Origin: Flavitalea plasmicola
GTDB lineage: Bacteria; Bacteroidota; Bacteroidia; Chitinophagales; Chitinophagaceae
NCBI RefSeq assembly: GCF_030546645.1
Contig: NZ_JAUOTO010000004.1
Coordinates: forward strand, 930,001-994,000
Length of the DNA stretch: 64,000 nucleotides
Direction of reading: 5' to 3'
Part shown: piece by piece, positions 16,151-26,400 of the stretch
How positions within the stretch are numbered: position 1 is the stretch's first letter
Layout: the number at the start of each line of letters is the position of its first letter
Notes under the pieces: generated by a model
What the model was told of the DNA's origin: nothing
Database searches by the model: none
What the model saw: the letters and a program-made list of their open reading frames with translations, nothing else
Program-made: the position numbers and the translations under genes

Positions 16151-17086
16151 ATGGCAAAATTTGGATTTTTATGGATAGTCGTGCTGGCCGGGTCTATTTC
16201 CTGCAACGGTAAAAGCGCCCCGGCGGAAGCTACGGCGGCTGACCCCGCTACTGAGGAAATCAGAACGCCGGTGACGGTGATGAACGTCGAATACAAGGAT
16301 CTAACGGACTCCATCGAGCTGAATGCCACCTCCACTTTCTTACAGAGCAGCTATGTACGGTCCACAGCTGTAGGGTATGTTAAAACAGTAAATGTCAAAC
16401 CCGGGGAGCTGGTGGGGGTAGGGAAACCGTTGTTTATCATCGAGACAAAGGAATCCCTGGTCATCGGCAATTCCATCTCCAGGCTGGACAGCTCGTTTAA
16501 GTTCTCCGGCATGAGCACTGTCAGGTCGTCTTCAGCAGGGTACGTCACACAGCTGAACCATCAGCCCGGGGATTATGTGCAGGATGGAGAACAACTGGCC
16601 GTCATCAGTGATATCAATAGCTTTGTTTTTTTGCTGAACCTACCTTATGAGCTGCGGCCTTTTGTGCTTAACAAAAGGAATGTGGACCTGGTATTGCCAG
16701 ATGCCACACACCTGACAGGTGTTATCAGCTCCGTTATGCCCGTTGTCGATTCCCTTTCACAGACACAACCGGTGGTCATAAAGGTGAGCAGCCGGACCCC
16801 GATACCGCAAAACCTGATAGCGAAGGTGCGGATCATCAAGAATCTACGTAGTCATGCGCAGACGCTGCCCAGATCTGCTATCCTGTCTGATGAAGCGCAA
16901 ACCAGCTTTTGGGTAATGAAGCTCATTGATTCCTCCACTGCTGTTAAGACTCCCGTGCGAATGGGTCTGGAGCAGCATAATACAATCGAGATCCTGGATC
17001 CGATGTTTTCAAAGGACGACAGGATCGTGATCGCCGGTAATTACGGGTTGCCTGATACGGCTAAAGTAATCGTGCAGAAACAATAA
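16151..17086 (+). CDS. RND-type periplasmic adaptor (membrane fusion) lipoprotein
   Basis: A 311-residue protein with lipoprotein signal GSISC (Cys18), so it is probably anchored by lipid. It has two half-lipoyl segments (VGYVKTVNVKPGELVGVGKP and SAGYVTQLNHQPGDYVQDGE) brought close together by a short hairpin, then beta-barrel and membrane-proximal domains. It is shorter than most HlyD/AcrA adaptors (about 370), mainly in the coiled hairpin. It starts 12 bp after the channel gene and ends 4 bp before the RND gene, so the three parts form one complex. Confidence 0.92.
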   Translation: MAKFGFLWIVVLAGSISCNGKSAPAEATAADPATEEIRTPVTVMNVEYKDLTDSIELNATSTFLQSSYVRSTAVGYVKTVNVKPGELVGVGKPLFIIETKESLVIGNSISRLDSSFKFSGMSTVRSSSAGYVTQLNHQPGDYVQDGEQLAVISDINSFVFLLNLPYELRPFVLNKRNVDLVLPDATHLTGVISSVMPVVDSLSQTQPVVIKVSSRTPIPQNLIAKVRIIKNLRSHAQTLPRSAILSDEAQTSFWVMKLIDSSTAVKTPVRMGLEQHNTIEILDPMFSKDDRIVIAGNYGLPDTAKVIVQKQ

Positions 17087-17090
17087 TATC

Positions 17091-20000
17091 ATGAAGAACT
17101 TTTTTGCATCCTATAAGAGTCCTGTGACGGCGTTGCTGGCGATCATCATGATGGGCGGCTTTTTTTTCTATGGCCGGCTGAAGACGTCGCTGTTCCCGGA
17201 GATCACATTCCCGAAGATAAAGATCATTGCGGATGCCGGCCTGCAACCTGTGGACAAGATGATGGTTACGGTGACCAAGCCGCTGGAGAATGCCATCAAG
17301 CAAGTGCCTGACCTGCTGAATATCCGCAGCACCACCAGCCGCGGCACCTGTGAGATCTCGGCCTTCATGGACTGGAACAGCAATATCGACCTGGCGCAGC
17401 AGCGCATCGAATCGAAGATCGCCCAGGTCAGCAATAGCCTTCCCGCCGGCGTACAGGTAACAGTAGAAAAGATGAACCCTTCCATACTTCCCGTGCTGGG
17501 TTATTCTCTGGAGACGAATTCGGCTGCGTCCCCCATCGATATCAAGCAGCTGGCCCTATATACCGTCAAGCCATTTTTATCCCAGGTCCAGGGTGTATCC
17601 GAGGTCCGGGTCATCGGTGGGAAGCAAAAGGAATACTGGCTCACCCTCGACATGCAGAAAATGAGTACCCTGGGCATCACACCGGATTCGCTTTCCTCCG
17701 TCCTCGCGCAAACTAATTTCATCCGGAGCAATGGTTATCTCTCAGACTATCATCTTTTATACCTTACTGTCACTGATGCCACGGTGAAGACGCTGGGCCA
17801 GCTAAAGGACCTCATCGTCATCAACAATGGAAAAAGGGTCGTCCGTCTCGACGAGATCACTAATGTCTCCATCCAGGAGTCTGTGGAATATACGAAGATC
17901 AACGCCAACGGAAAGGAGAACCTGCTGATCGCCGTCATCAAGCAGCCCAATGCCAACCTGATCGATCTGTCTACCCGGATGGAGCAAAAGATCGCCGACC
18001 TGCAAAAGATCCTTCCCAAAAATGTCCGGCTCAAGCCCTACTATGTACAGGCTGATTTCGTGCAGGACTCGGTAAAGAGCGTAACGGACAGTTTATGGAT
18101 CGGCGTTGCGCTGGCGATCATAGTGGCCATTATCTTTCTCCGGAGCGTAAAGGCCAGCGCAACCATTCTTATCACCATACCCGTCACCATCTGTCTGACG
18201 TTGATAGTGGTCTATGCTATTGGCTATACCTTCAATATCATGACCCTGGGGGCTATTGCAGCGTCCATTGGACTGATCATCGACGATGCCATCGTGGTGG
18301 TAGAACAAATACAGCGAACGCATGAGGAACATCCTCTCGAACCGTCCGGCGTCCTGGTTGAAAAAGCCATTCGTTACCTGTACCCTGCTATGATCGGATC
18401 GTCCCTGAGCACCATCGTCATTTTTATTCCCTTCGAACTAATGAGCGGAGTAGCCGGCGCCTATTTCAAGGTGCTGACCAATACGATGATCATTACGTTG
18501 GTGTGCTCTTTTTTCGTCACCTGGATCGGCCTCCCCGTAATCTACCTGCTGCTGAGCCCGAAAAGGGGCAAATCGCCTAAAAAAGAGCCCAAAGCCCATA
18601 TGGTGAAACGGCAGAAATGGGTGGGATTCTTCATTCACAAGCCCTATGTGAGCATGGTGCTTATAGCAGGATTGGCTTTGGCCATTTATCTCATTCTGCC
18701 CAAACTGGAGACAGGGTTTTTACCGGAAATGGATGAAGGCAGCATCGTGCTGGATTATACCTCTCCGCCCGGCACTTCCCTTCAGGAGACGGACAGGATC
18801 CTGCGGCAGGTGGAAAAGATCGTTACTTCGGTGCCGGAGGTGGCAAGCTATTCCCGTCGCACGGGGACGCAGATGGGCTTTTTTATTACCGAGCCCAATA
18901 CGGGAGATTACCTGATACAGCTGAAAAAGGAGAGGGCACGCAGCACCGACGAGGTCATAGCGGACATACGCAAGCAGGTGGAATCCTCCCAACCCGCCTT
19001 GCGGATCGATTTCGGCCAGGTGATAGGGGATATGCTGGGCGACCTGATGACCTCGGTCCAGCCTGTGGCGATCAAAATATTCGGTAACGACGTAAAAAAA
19101 TTGCAGGACCTTTCCAAACAGGTGGCCGAATCGGTGAAAAAAGTGGAGGGTGCTGCCGACGTATTTGACGGTATTGTGATCGCCGGCCCATCGGTCAGCA
19201 TCGAGCCGGATTATAACAAGCTGGCGCAATTTGGCGTCACTCCAGCTATGTTGCAGCTGCAGCTGCAAAACAGGCTGGAAGGGAATATTGTAGGTAGCAT
19301 CCTTGAAAAAGAGCAGCTCACCAACATACGGATGGTCTATCCCAATAGCAGGACGGCAACGGTCGCCGATATCCAGCAATTGCAGATATTCCTGCCTTCG
19401 GGAAGGCTGAAACCTATAACTGAACTGGCAGGCGTAAAGGTGAACCCGGGGGATGCAGAGATCAGTCGTGAAAATCTTCAGTCGATGGGTGAGGTCACAG
19501 CACGACTGGAGAACCGCGACCTGGGAAGCGTGATGAAGGACGTCCAAAAGAGTGTGGCAACGGATGTGGTGCTGCCGCAGGGATATCATATTGAATACGG
19601 CGGGTCCTATGCGGAGCAGCAGCAGTCATTCAAGGAGCTGCTGACGATATTGATCACATCGAGCCTGTTGGTCTTTTCAGTCATACTTTTTCTTTTTCGC
19701 GATCTGCGGGTTGCCCTGCTCATTATCCTGTTGGCCGTGCTGGGGATCGCCGGCAGCTATATTGCTTTATACATCACGCATACGCCGCTGAACGTGGGCA
19801 GCTACACCGGGCTGATCATGATCGTGGGCATCATTGGGGAAAATGCCATTTTCACTTTCCTGCAGTTCCGGGATTCATTGAAGGAGAGGTCGGTGGATGA
19901 ATCCATCGTATTCTCCGTCTCAACGCGTCTGCGCCCCAAACTGATGACGGCACTAGGGGCCATCATTGCCCTGATGCCGCTGGCCCTGGGCATCGGCACG

Positions 20001-20135
20001 GGAGCCCAGCTGCACCAGCCGCTGGCCATTGCGGTGATCGGAGGGTTTGTGGCTGCGCTGCCCATCCTGCTGATCGTCCTGCCGTCGATGCTGCGATTGC
20101 TTTACAGGAAGCACAGGCCGCCGGAACTAATATAG
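17091..20135 (+). CDS. RND-family efflux transporter (inner-membrane pump)
   Basis: A 1014-residue pump with the RND plan: a first helix near residue 10, a large periplasmic loop, a helix bundle around 335-500 carrying the IGLIIDDAIVVVEQI proton-relay motif (paired Asp near 398), a second loop starting LETGFLPEMDEGSIVLDYTS, and a final helix bundle (about 855-1005). The DDAIVVVEQ form is closer to multidrug/hydrophobe pumps than to metal pumps, though the PEMDEGS segment is shared with both. The pump, adaptor, channel and two-component genes make a full self-regulated efflux operon. The substrate is unknown. Confidence 0.94.
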   Translation: MKNFFASYKSPVTALLAIIMMGGFFFYGRLKTSLFPEITFPKIKIIADAGLQPVDKMMVTVTKPLENAIKQVPDLLNIRSTTSRGTCEISAFMDWNSNIDLAQQRIESKIAQVSNSLPAGVQVTVEKMNPSILPVLGYSLETNSAASPIDIKQLALYTVKPFLSQVQGVSEVRVIGGKQKEYWLTLDMQKMSTLGITPDSLSSVLAQTNFIRSNGYLSDYHLLYLTVTDATVKTLGQLKDLIVINNGKRVVRLDEITNVSIQESVEYTKINANGKENLLIAVIKQPNANLIDLSTRMEQKIADLQKILPKNVRLKPYYVQADFVQDSVKSVTDSLWIGVALAIIVAIIFLRSVKASATILITIPVTICLTLIVVYAIGYTFNIMTLGAIAASIGLIIDDAIVVVEQIQRTHEEHPLEPSGVLVEKAIRYLYPAMIGSSLSTIVIFIPFELMSGVAGAYFKVLTNTMIITLVCSFFVTWIGLPVIYLLLSPKRGKSPKKEPKAHMVKRQKWVGFFIHKPYVSMVLIAGLALAIYLILPKLETGFLPEMDEGSIVLDYTSPPGTSLQETDRILRQVEKIVTSVPEVASYSRRTGTQMGFFITEPNTGDYLIQLKKERARSTDEVIADIRKQVESSQPALRIDFGQVIGDMLGDLMTSVQPVAIKIFGNDVKKLQDLSKQVAESVKKVEGAADVFDGIVIAGPSVSIEPDYNKLAQFGVTPAMLQLQLQNRLEGNIVGSILEKEQLTNIRMVYPNSRTATVADIQQLQIFLPSGRLKPITELAGVKVNPGDAEISRENLQSMGEVTARLENRDLGSVMKDVQKSVATDVVLPQGYHIEYGGSYAEQQQSFKELLTILITSSLLVFSVILFLFRDLRVALLIILLAVLGIAGSYIALYITHTPLNVGSYTGLIMIVGIIGENAIFTFLQFRDSLKERSVDESIVFSVSTRLRPKLMTALGAIIALMPLALGIGTGAQLHQPLAIAVIGGFVAALPILLIVLPSMLRLLYRKHRPPELI

Positions 20136-20152
20136 GGTTCAATCCGTCCGAT

Positions 20153-21151
20153 CTATTGAGGCTTGTAGACCAGCACAGCAAAGGTGCCGGGTATGATATT
20201 GCGGGTCCCCGGTTGGAATTCGGGTGCGCTGAAATAGATCTTCCTGGTTTTTTTGTCGAACGCCATGGTTTTGGCGCGGGGGACGGTGGTCAATGACTGT
20301 ACTATGGTGTACTTGTCGGCAGATTCCTGGCGGATAATTGTGGCGGTAGCGTCGCCGTTAGAGACGAATATCAGCTGGTTGGCGGCATCATAGACCACGG
20401 CATCGACGCCCGCGCCGATGGGTAGGGTGGCGATCACTTTTCCCGTTGCGATATTCACTACACTGAGGCCTTTATTGGTGCGGCAGCCGGTGAAAAGCCT
20501 GCCGTGCGCTGCATCCAGGGCCAGTCCTGTAGGGCCGCCGCATGGGGCGAGGGGCCAGGAGGCTTTTACTGTCCAGTTCTTCGCATCGATGACTTTGAGG
20601 ACATTCAGGTCTTCATTATTATTATAGATGAGGCCCTTCCCGTCGGGTACGGCGAATTCCGGGCCTCCTTCCAGGTCGATGGTCTTGATCTCCTTCAAGG
20701 CTACAGGATCGATGACGCAGGCGTTCTTGCTGTTACCGTTGAAGGTGAGGACCTTTTTGCTGTATGGATCGTATATGATCGCATCAGGGCCCTTGGCGCT
20801 GAGGGGAATGGTCGCCAGGATCTTAAAGGTAGAGAGATCAAAGACGACAACGGAATTGCCTTTACCGTCACTGATAAACCCCTTGTTGAGCTCATTGTCC
20901 ACGGCTATTCCGTGTACGCCTTTCATGCCATCGATGCTGGCGATGGGCTTTTCCGTACCGAGATCGATCACGTTGACGGAAGTGCCATGCGAAACGAATA
21001 AATGATTGTTTATTTCGTCGATCGACAGATAGTCATAGCCGCCGTCGCCGGGAAGTGCGATCTTCTTGTCAAAGGCATATTGTTGCCCTACTACGGTATG
21101 AAAGGTAAGTGACATGACCGCCAGGCCCAGGAATAAGTTCTTTTTTTTCAT
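20153..21151 (-). CDS. Secreted YncE-like beta-propeller protein
   Basis: A 332-residue protein with a signal peptide (ends VVGQQ). Repeated strands of about 45 residues with the YVTN-type pattern are visible, such as HLFVSHGTSVNVIDLGTEK, KGFISDGKGNSVVVFDLSTF, KVLTFNGNSKNACVIDP and RLFTGCRTNKGLSVVNIATG, giving about seven blades. Members of this group are periplasmic or surface proteins of unclear role, sometimes binding ligands in the central channel; no catalytic residues can be named. It is transcribed towards the RND gene, from which it is separated by 17 bp. Confidence 0.85.
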   Translation of the reverse strand: MKKKNLFLGLAVMSLTFHTVVGQQYAFDKKIALPGDGGYDYLSIDEINNHLFVSHGTSVNVIDLGTEKPIASIDGMKGVHGIAVDNELNKGFISDGKGNSVVVFDLSTFKILATIPLSAKGPDAIIYDPYSKKVLTFNGNSKNACVIDPVALKEIKTIDLEGGPEFAVPDGKGLIYNNNEDLNVLKVIDAKNWTVKASWPLAPCGGPTGLALDAAHGRLFTGCRTNKGLSVVNIATGKVIATLPIGAGVDAVVYDAANQLIFVSNGDATATIIRQESADKYTIVQSLTTVPRAKTMAFDKKTRKIYFSAPEFQPGTRNIIPGTFAVLVYKPQ

Positions 21152-21228
21152 TTTTATAAGATTGTCCGCCGAAGATCAGAACTAATCCTGTAGCAAAACT
21201 GAACTGGCGAGTGCTCACTGTGCCCGGT

Positions 21229-22458
21229 TCAAAGAGTGGCATGCCTGTCCATCTTTTTCTGAATGGCCTGCCTGTCTGCCGGCGTCTTCGCCAGGGAATA
21301 AGCTTTTTGAAGATGCAGCCTGGCTTTTTCATCATCGATGGACGTATACAGCTCTCCCAGCAAGGCAAAGTAAAAATGGTTGTCCGTCAATTCCAGTTTT
21401 TCCGCTTCAACGATGGCGGCTGCTTTTCCATTGACCTTCGAGAGCGCATACGTCCTGTTGAGGGCCGCAATGGGCGAATATTCCATTTGCAGCAGCCGGT
21501 TGTAAAATTGCAAAATGTTCTCCCATTTTTCCGGGATGTCGGCACGCTGTGTGCTCCAATAGGCAATACCCGCTTCCAGATGATACCTGGACAGCTTGTT
21601 GCCAGTGGCGGAGCATTGCAAAAAATAACCTCCTTTGCTGATGAAGTCCACATTCCAAAGGCTGGGGTCCTGCTCCTCGTACAGGATGATGCCGCCATTC
21701 CTGTCCGTACGCGCGTCGAACCGGGAAGCATGGAAACACATCAAAGCAAGCAAGGCATTCACCTGTGGCTGATTGGTCGCGGCATTTTCAACAAGCATGG
21801 TACACAGCCGTATGGCTTCCAGGCAAAGGTCCTTACGGAGCGGTTGATCCCGGCTGATGGAATAATAGCCTTCGTTAAACAGAAGATAGATGGTGGTCAA
21901 TACAGGAGACAGCCTTTCTTCGATCTCCGGCGGGCCGGGAACGCCGATCTTTATCCCGGAAGTCCGCAGCTGCTCTTTGGCCCGGAATAATCGTTTGTTG
22001 ATGGTCTCCTTATTCGTAAGGAAGGCGTCTGCGATCTCTTCAATGCCAAAACCGCAGAGGATGCGAAGGGAGAGGCCGATCTGCGCTTCGGGGGAAATGG
22101 AAGGATGGCAAATGGCGAACATCATCTGGAGCTGGCTGTCGATGATATTTTGAGGCGAGAGGTCAAGGTCTTGTTCCATTGACTCATCGCCTTTCAACGC
22201 CGGGGCGATCTTATCCCGGAACAGCGTATGACGCTGCAGATGATTTTTGGCCTTGTTCTTTGCCACGCCGTATAGCCAGGCGGTAGGATTGGACGGGATA
22301 CCATGCAGGCCCCAGGTTTGCGTGGCCGTGAGGAAGGTCTCACTGGCAATATCCTCGGCATTCTCCATCCCGCCCAATCCAAAATATTTACAGAGCACCG
22401 CGACGATCTTCCGGTACTCCGTCCTGAATAGATGAGGTATCAGCTGCTGATCTGCCAT
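21229..22458 (-). CDS. ECF sigma factor with C-terminal TPR-like extension (SigJ/ECF42 type)
   Basis: A 409-residue RNA polymerase sigma factor. Region 2 (LFRTEYRKIVAVLCKYFG, then NAEDIASETFLTATQTW) and region 4 (LRILCGFGIEEIADAFLTN) occupy the first 185 residues. The remaining 220 residues are helical repeats with WNVDFISKGGYFLQCSA, LEAGIAYWST and PIAALNRTYALSKVNG, the hallmark of ECF42. Such sigmas lack an anti-sigma factor, and the extension is thought to control them. ECF42 genes sit with YCII/DGPF genes, as here: the YCII gene ends 5 bp upstream. Confidence 0.93.
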   Translation of the reverse strand: MADQQLIPHLFRTEYRKIVAVLCKYFGLGGMENAEDIASETFLTATQTWGLHGIPSNPTAWLYGVAKNKAKNHLQRHTLFRDKIAPALKGDESMEQDLDLSPQNIIDSQLQMMFAICHPSISPEAQIGLSLRILCGFGIEEIADAFLTNKETINKRLFRAKEQLRTSGIKIGVPGPPEIEERLSPVLTTIYLLFNEGYYSISRDQPLRKDLCLEAIRLCTMLVENAATNQPQVNALLALMCFHASRFDARTDRNGGIILYEEQDPSLWNVDFISKGGYFLQCSATGNKLSRYHLEAGIAYWSTQRADIPEKWENILQFYNRLLQMEYSPIAALNRTYALSKVNGKAAAIVEAEKLELTDNHFYFALLGELYTSIDDEKARLHLQKAYSLAKTPADRQAIQKKMDRHATL

Positions 22459-22463
22459 GTTCG

Positions 22464-22814
22464 TCAGTTATGCCCGCCCGTTATTTTCCTCACTTCCACG
22501 CTATTGCCTTCTCCTCCAAGGATGGGGCATAGCTTCGCCAGGCTGACGGCTTCGTCAAAATCCTTTGCCCGGATGGTGATAAATCCGGCTATCGATTCTT
22601 TTACTTCTGCAAAGGGGCCGTCCGTGATGATTTGCTTTGGCTTGATGACCTTCCCTTCCATTGACAGGGCAGTGCCTCCCACGAATTTATTTTGCGCCGC
22701 AATGCCACCCACCCAATCCTGATATTTTTTCATATACACCTGCATCTGCTCCGGGGAAGGCTGTGCTTCTTTGGTAATGATGTCGAGACGCATCAGTATT
22801 AAGTATTCGTCCAT
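22464..22814 (-). CDS. YCII-related (DGPF domain) protein
   Basis: A 116-residue protein with the family motif ITDGPFAEVKESIAGF and the N-terminal YLILMRLD strand. YCII proteins are small ferredoxin-like-fold dimers of unknown activity that are persistently encoded beside ECF42 sigma factors; they may act as the signal-responsive partner or as a sigma target. The gene lies between a RibD-like gene (12 bp upstream) and the sigma gene (5 bp downstream) in one operon. Confidence 0.92.
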   Translation of the reverse strand: MDEYLILMRLDIITKEAQPSPEQMQVYMKKYQDWVGGIAAQNKFVGGTALSMEGKVIKPKQIITDGPFAEVKESIAGFITIRAKDFDEAVSLAKLCPILGGEGNSVEVRKITGGHN

Positions 22815-22826
22815 AATTTTAAGATT

Positions 22827-23381
22827 TTATAAAGGTTGATACGAAAGTAAGACAACTCCGCTCCTGAACGTCCGGGCGGAGACTAATTTCAGGTCCAGCT
22901 TGCGCTGCAATCCCTTGAAGGTGGGGGCGCCATCTCCCAACGCTACCGGATCGACCATGAACTGGTATTCGTCGATAAGGCCCGCATCCGCCAACTGGGT
23001 GATGATGCTGCCGCTGCCCAGGACGCACATGTCCTTTCCCGGCGTCTCCTTCAGCTGCTTAACGGCGCCGGCGAGATCCCCATTTATGATCCGTGTATTC
23101 TGCCAACCGGCTTTTTTCAGCGTCCGGGAAAAGACGATCTTCTCCGCCTTATTCATTCCTTCGGCGACGGCAGGGGCCTGCTGGATTGCCTGCGGCGTAG
23201 GCCAGTAGCTGGCCATATGTTCGTATGTAATGCGTCCGAAGAGCAGAACGCCGCCCTGCCCCACCGATTCGCTGGCGAATTTACTTTCTTCTTCGCCATG
23301 CCTGTGCCAGGTGAGGTCCCCACCGGGTCCTGCGAAATAGCCATTCAGGGTGGTGAAGTTGAAAATCACTAACTTTCTCAT
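22827..23381 (-). CDS. Dihydrofolate reductase-like protein (RibD C-terminal domain family)
   Basis: A 184-residue protein of the DHFR/RibD C-terminal family: it opens with RKLVIFNFTTLNGYFAG, has GVLLFGRITYEHMASYWPTP, KIVFSRTLKKAGWQNTRII and the nucleotide loop VLGSGSIITQLADAGLIDEY. These proteins are NADPH-dependent reductases of uncertain substrate and are frequent in YCII/ECF operons. It is the first gene of the operon that continues into the YCII and sigma genes. Confidence 0.9.
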   Translation of the reverse strand: MRKLVIFNFTTLNGYFAGPGGDLTWHRHGEEESKFASESVGQGGVLLFGRITYEHMASYWPTPQAIQQAPAVAEGMNKAEKIVFSRTLKKAGWQNTRIINGDLAGAVKQLKETPGKDMCVLGSGSIITQLADAGLIDEYQFMVDPVALGDGAPTFKGLQRKLDLKLVSARTFRSGVVLLSYQPL

Positions 23382-23474
23382 TTCTAATGATTTAATAATT
23401 GATAAAGATATTGTACACCCTTATATCAAATGAGAAAGCAAAAATTGGACGGGGGATGAATTTTTTTAGAGGAG

Positions 23475-26400
23475 CTAGTAGCAAAATGCCTTCATTGGCT
23501 GGTCGTTAATGGCTGCGAGCATTATCCTTCGACCTGCGACTTTGATCATTTTCAAGTCTTTGACATCTCCGTCGAGTATTAGACCGGAGGTGGCCGGCGG
23601 CACTGGGATAAAGCCGCCATGTCCATCGCCCTTTAGCCAAAGGCCGTAAGAAGCATCATACCGGCCTGCCGGTACTGCCGCCTGGTATTCATTGCCGGCC
23701 AATAAAATGTCCATTCTCCCGTCTTTGTCGACGTCGTCAACGACAATGGCATTCACCGGGGCTATCTGGGCCGGGGTGGGGAAGGGATGGAAAGTGAATT
23801 TGCCATGGCCGTCATTTTCGAAGAATCCGCTGCGAACCTCCGCACAGTGCAGGACCGTTGCGCCTGCCATCATTTCCTTTGTAAACAGCTGGTCCATCGA
23901 CGCGGCGGCGTAGGACGCATTCACGTCAAAGGACTTTTTGATCGAAGGCATTTGCCTGGCCCATTGATCCCTTGGGATCCCTGCCGACAGCAGGAATTTA
24001 CCGTCATCGTTCTTAATATAATTGCAAAAGATGGGTTCGACGATGCCGTTGGCGTCAAAATCCCTGGCGATCAACTGTGCGGGCTGTTGATCGTTGATAT
24101 GGAAGGGATTGTTCAATCCAAAATTCCCGGCAATGATATCCATATCGCCGTCATGGTCGATGTCGGCGACGGCAAGGCTTCTCCAAAAACCCGAGTGTTC
24201 CGCCAGACCGCTTTGCGCAGTGATCTCCACCAGGGTACCCCCATTGTTCTTGAAAATGCGGAGGGACATCCAATCTCCGGCGAGCAGCAGCTCCGGTGAA
24301 TTGTCGTGGTCCAGGTCCGCCCACACCGCGGCATTGATCAGCCCTGGCGTCTCCAGCGCAGGGCAGACGGCTGCAGTGACATCGACAAACTTGCCATGAT
24401 CGTTGCGGAGCACATAGCTTCGGGGTGGTGTCGGAAAAGTGCCCAGCGAAACCCTTCCGCCGATGAAAACATCCTGGTCCCCATCGCCATCCATATCTGC
24501 CACCGCGATACTTTTTGCCGGCGTGCGCACCATGGGAGAAAAGGCTGACTCATCCTGCCGGAAATTTCCTTTGCCGTCGTTCAGATACAGGCGGGGACGA
24601 TAAAAAGATGAATTAATTTCGAACTCGCTGCTTCCTCCTGCGATCAGCAGGTCAAGGTCGCCATCCCCATCCGCATCGAATAAGGCACTTTGCATATCCT
24701 CCTCATTCTTCACTCCCGTAACAAGGTCCCTGCCTGTAAAATCTCCGCCGGGCTTTTGCAGGAAGACCCTGCCGGATTGCCGGAAAGCTCCGGCAATAAA
24801 GAAGTCCTCCAGTCCATCTCCGTTGATATCGCCTGTGCTGATAAAAGGACCTTCCTGTGAATATTTTTGCTGGATCAGGGGTTGGATGCCGTAATCATAG
24901 AAAAAGCTTTCCTTATGAACGAAATCGATCTTCATCTGCTGAGTCAGGTCTTTGAAGGTTGTATTTGACGAAGGGGAGGCGTTCCCGGGAGGAGGGGCTT
25001 GCGCATCGGCATGTGTCACGAGTAAGGTCTTGTTGACTGCAGGGTGATCAATGAACTCTGTTCTGCCATCGGGCCAAACGATCCTTAGAGAATCGACCTG
25101 CCTAGCACCAAAGCCGAAGTGCGGTCGCGCATCTACCGAGGACAGGTAGCCCCGCACGGGATATTGCTCCACCATTTGAGAAGAGGTTCCTGCGTACGCA
25201 AATATTTTCGTGCCGAGTCCGTCCCTATTAAGTGAGTCGCCTTTTAAAACGACCGTGAGATTGTTGGAGGCAGCGGGCGCGGGGGCCAGGTCATTCCGCA
25301 TAATGAAAGCCGTACTGTTGATATTATTGGTGACAAGGTCGAGATCGCCGTCATTGTCCAGATCGGCATAAGCCGCGCCGTTTGACACCGACGGCTCATC
25401 GATGCCAGCCTGTATGGAAATATCTTCGAAGCTCAGGCTGCCGTTGTTACGATATAAATAGTTATGAAGGCGTACAGGGCCCAGCTCAGACAGATGTTCC
25501 ATCAGCATTCTCCTTTGACCTGCGTCTTTCTCAGGAACACCGGATCGCATCATCATATTACGCCTGTATTCCAAAAAGTCGATATTGGTAGGGTCGCGCC
25601 CCAGGCCATTGGTGATATGGATATCCTTCCATCCGTCATTGTCCAGGTCAGCCAGCAGAACGCTCCAGCTCCAGTCCGTCTCAAAGACACCCGCCAGCTG
25701 GCCGATCTCGCTAAAGAAAGGTTCTTCCCGGTGATTGACGAGCCGATTGCCATTGTTCAGCTGCAGCATGTTGCGGATATATTGCGGTTCATAGCCTTTT
25801 GCCGCTTCTATATGGCAGCGCTCCTCGCCCAGGAAGGAGTACATCATTTTCTTCCGCCGGCTGGTCTCCGGCTGCATATCGAGGCTCATGATGTCAGGAA
25901 GCTCATCGTTATTCAGGTCGGCTGCATCCACACCCATGCTGGAATAGCTTTGGTGCCTCATCGCAGCACTGATGCAATTGGTGAAAGTGCCGTCCTTATT
26001 GTTCAGCCACAGCCTGTCATTGCGGATATAGTCGTTGGCAACATAGATGTCCGGGTATCCGTCGCCATTGATGTCGCTGACAGCGACACCCAGGCCATTG
26101 CCGTCCTCCACGATGCCGGCCAGTTTGGAAACATCCCTGAATACCGGGTGGTCCATGCCGGCGGGGATGCCATCATTATGAAACAGCTTATCGCCAGCTA
26201 TCGCATTGCTGTCTGTCTTTCTATCCCGGATGTCATTGGGCCGGTCGTCATTCAACGTATGGTTCAGCAGGTACATGTCGGGCCTGCCGTCCTTGTCATA
26301 ATCGAAGAAGACCGCCTGCGTGGCGTAACCTGTATCGGCAAGACCATAGGCCGCGGCTTCTTCGCTGAAACGCAGATCATGCTGGTTGACAAAAAGAAGG

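Noticed and set aside
18720-19589. A long minus-strand frame inside the RND pump gene.
   Set aside because: Composition is that of an antisense shadow (many His, Gln and Leu runs); the RND reading is certain.
17091-20135. Assigning the RND pump as a CzcA/CusA metal pump.
   Set aside because: The relay motif DDAIVVVEQ is closer to multidrug-type pumps and the neighbours carry no metal-binding feature.
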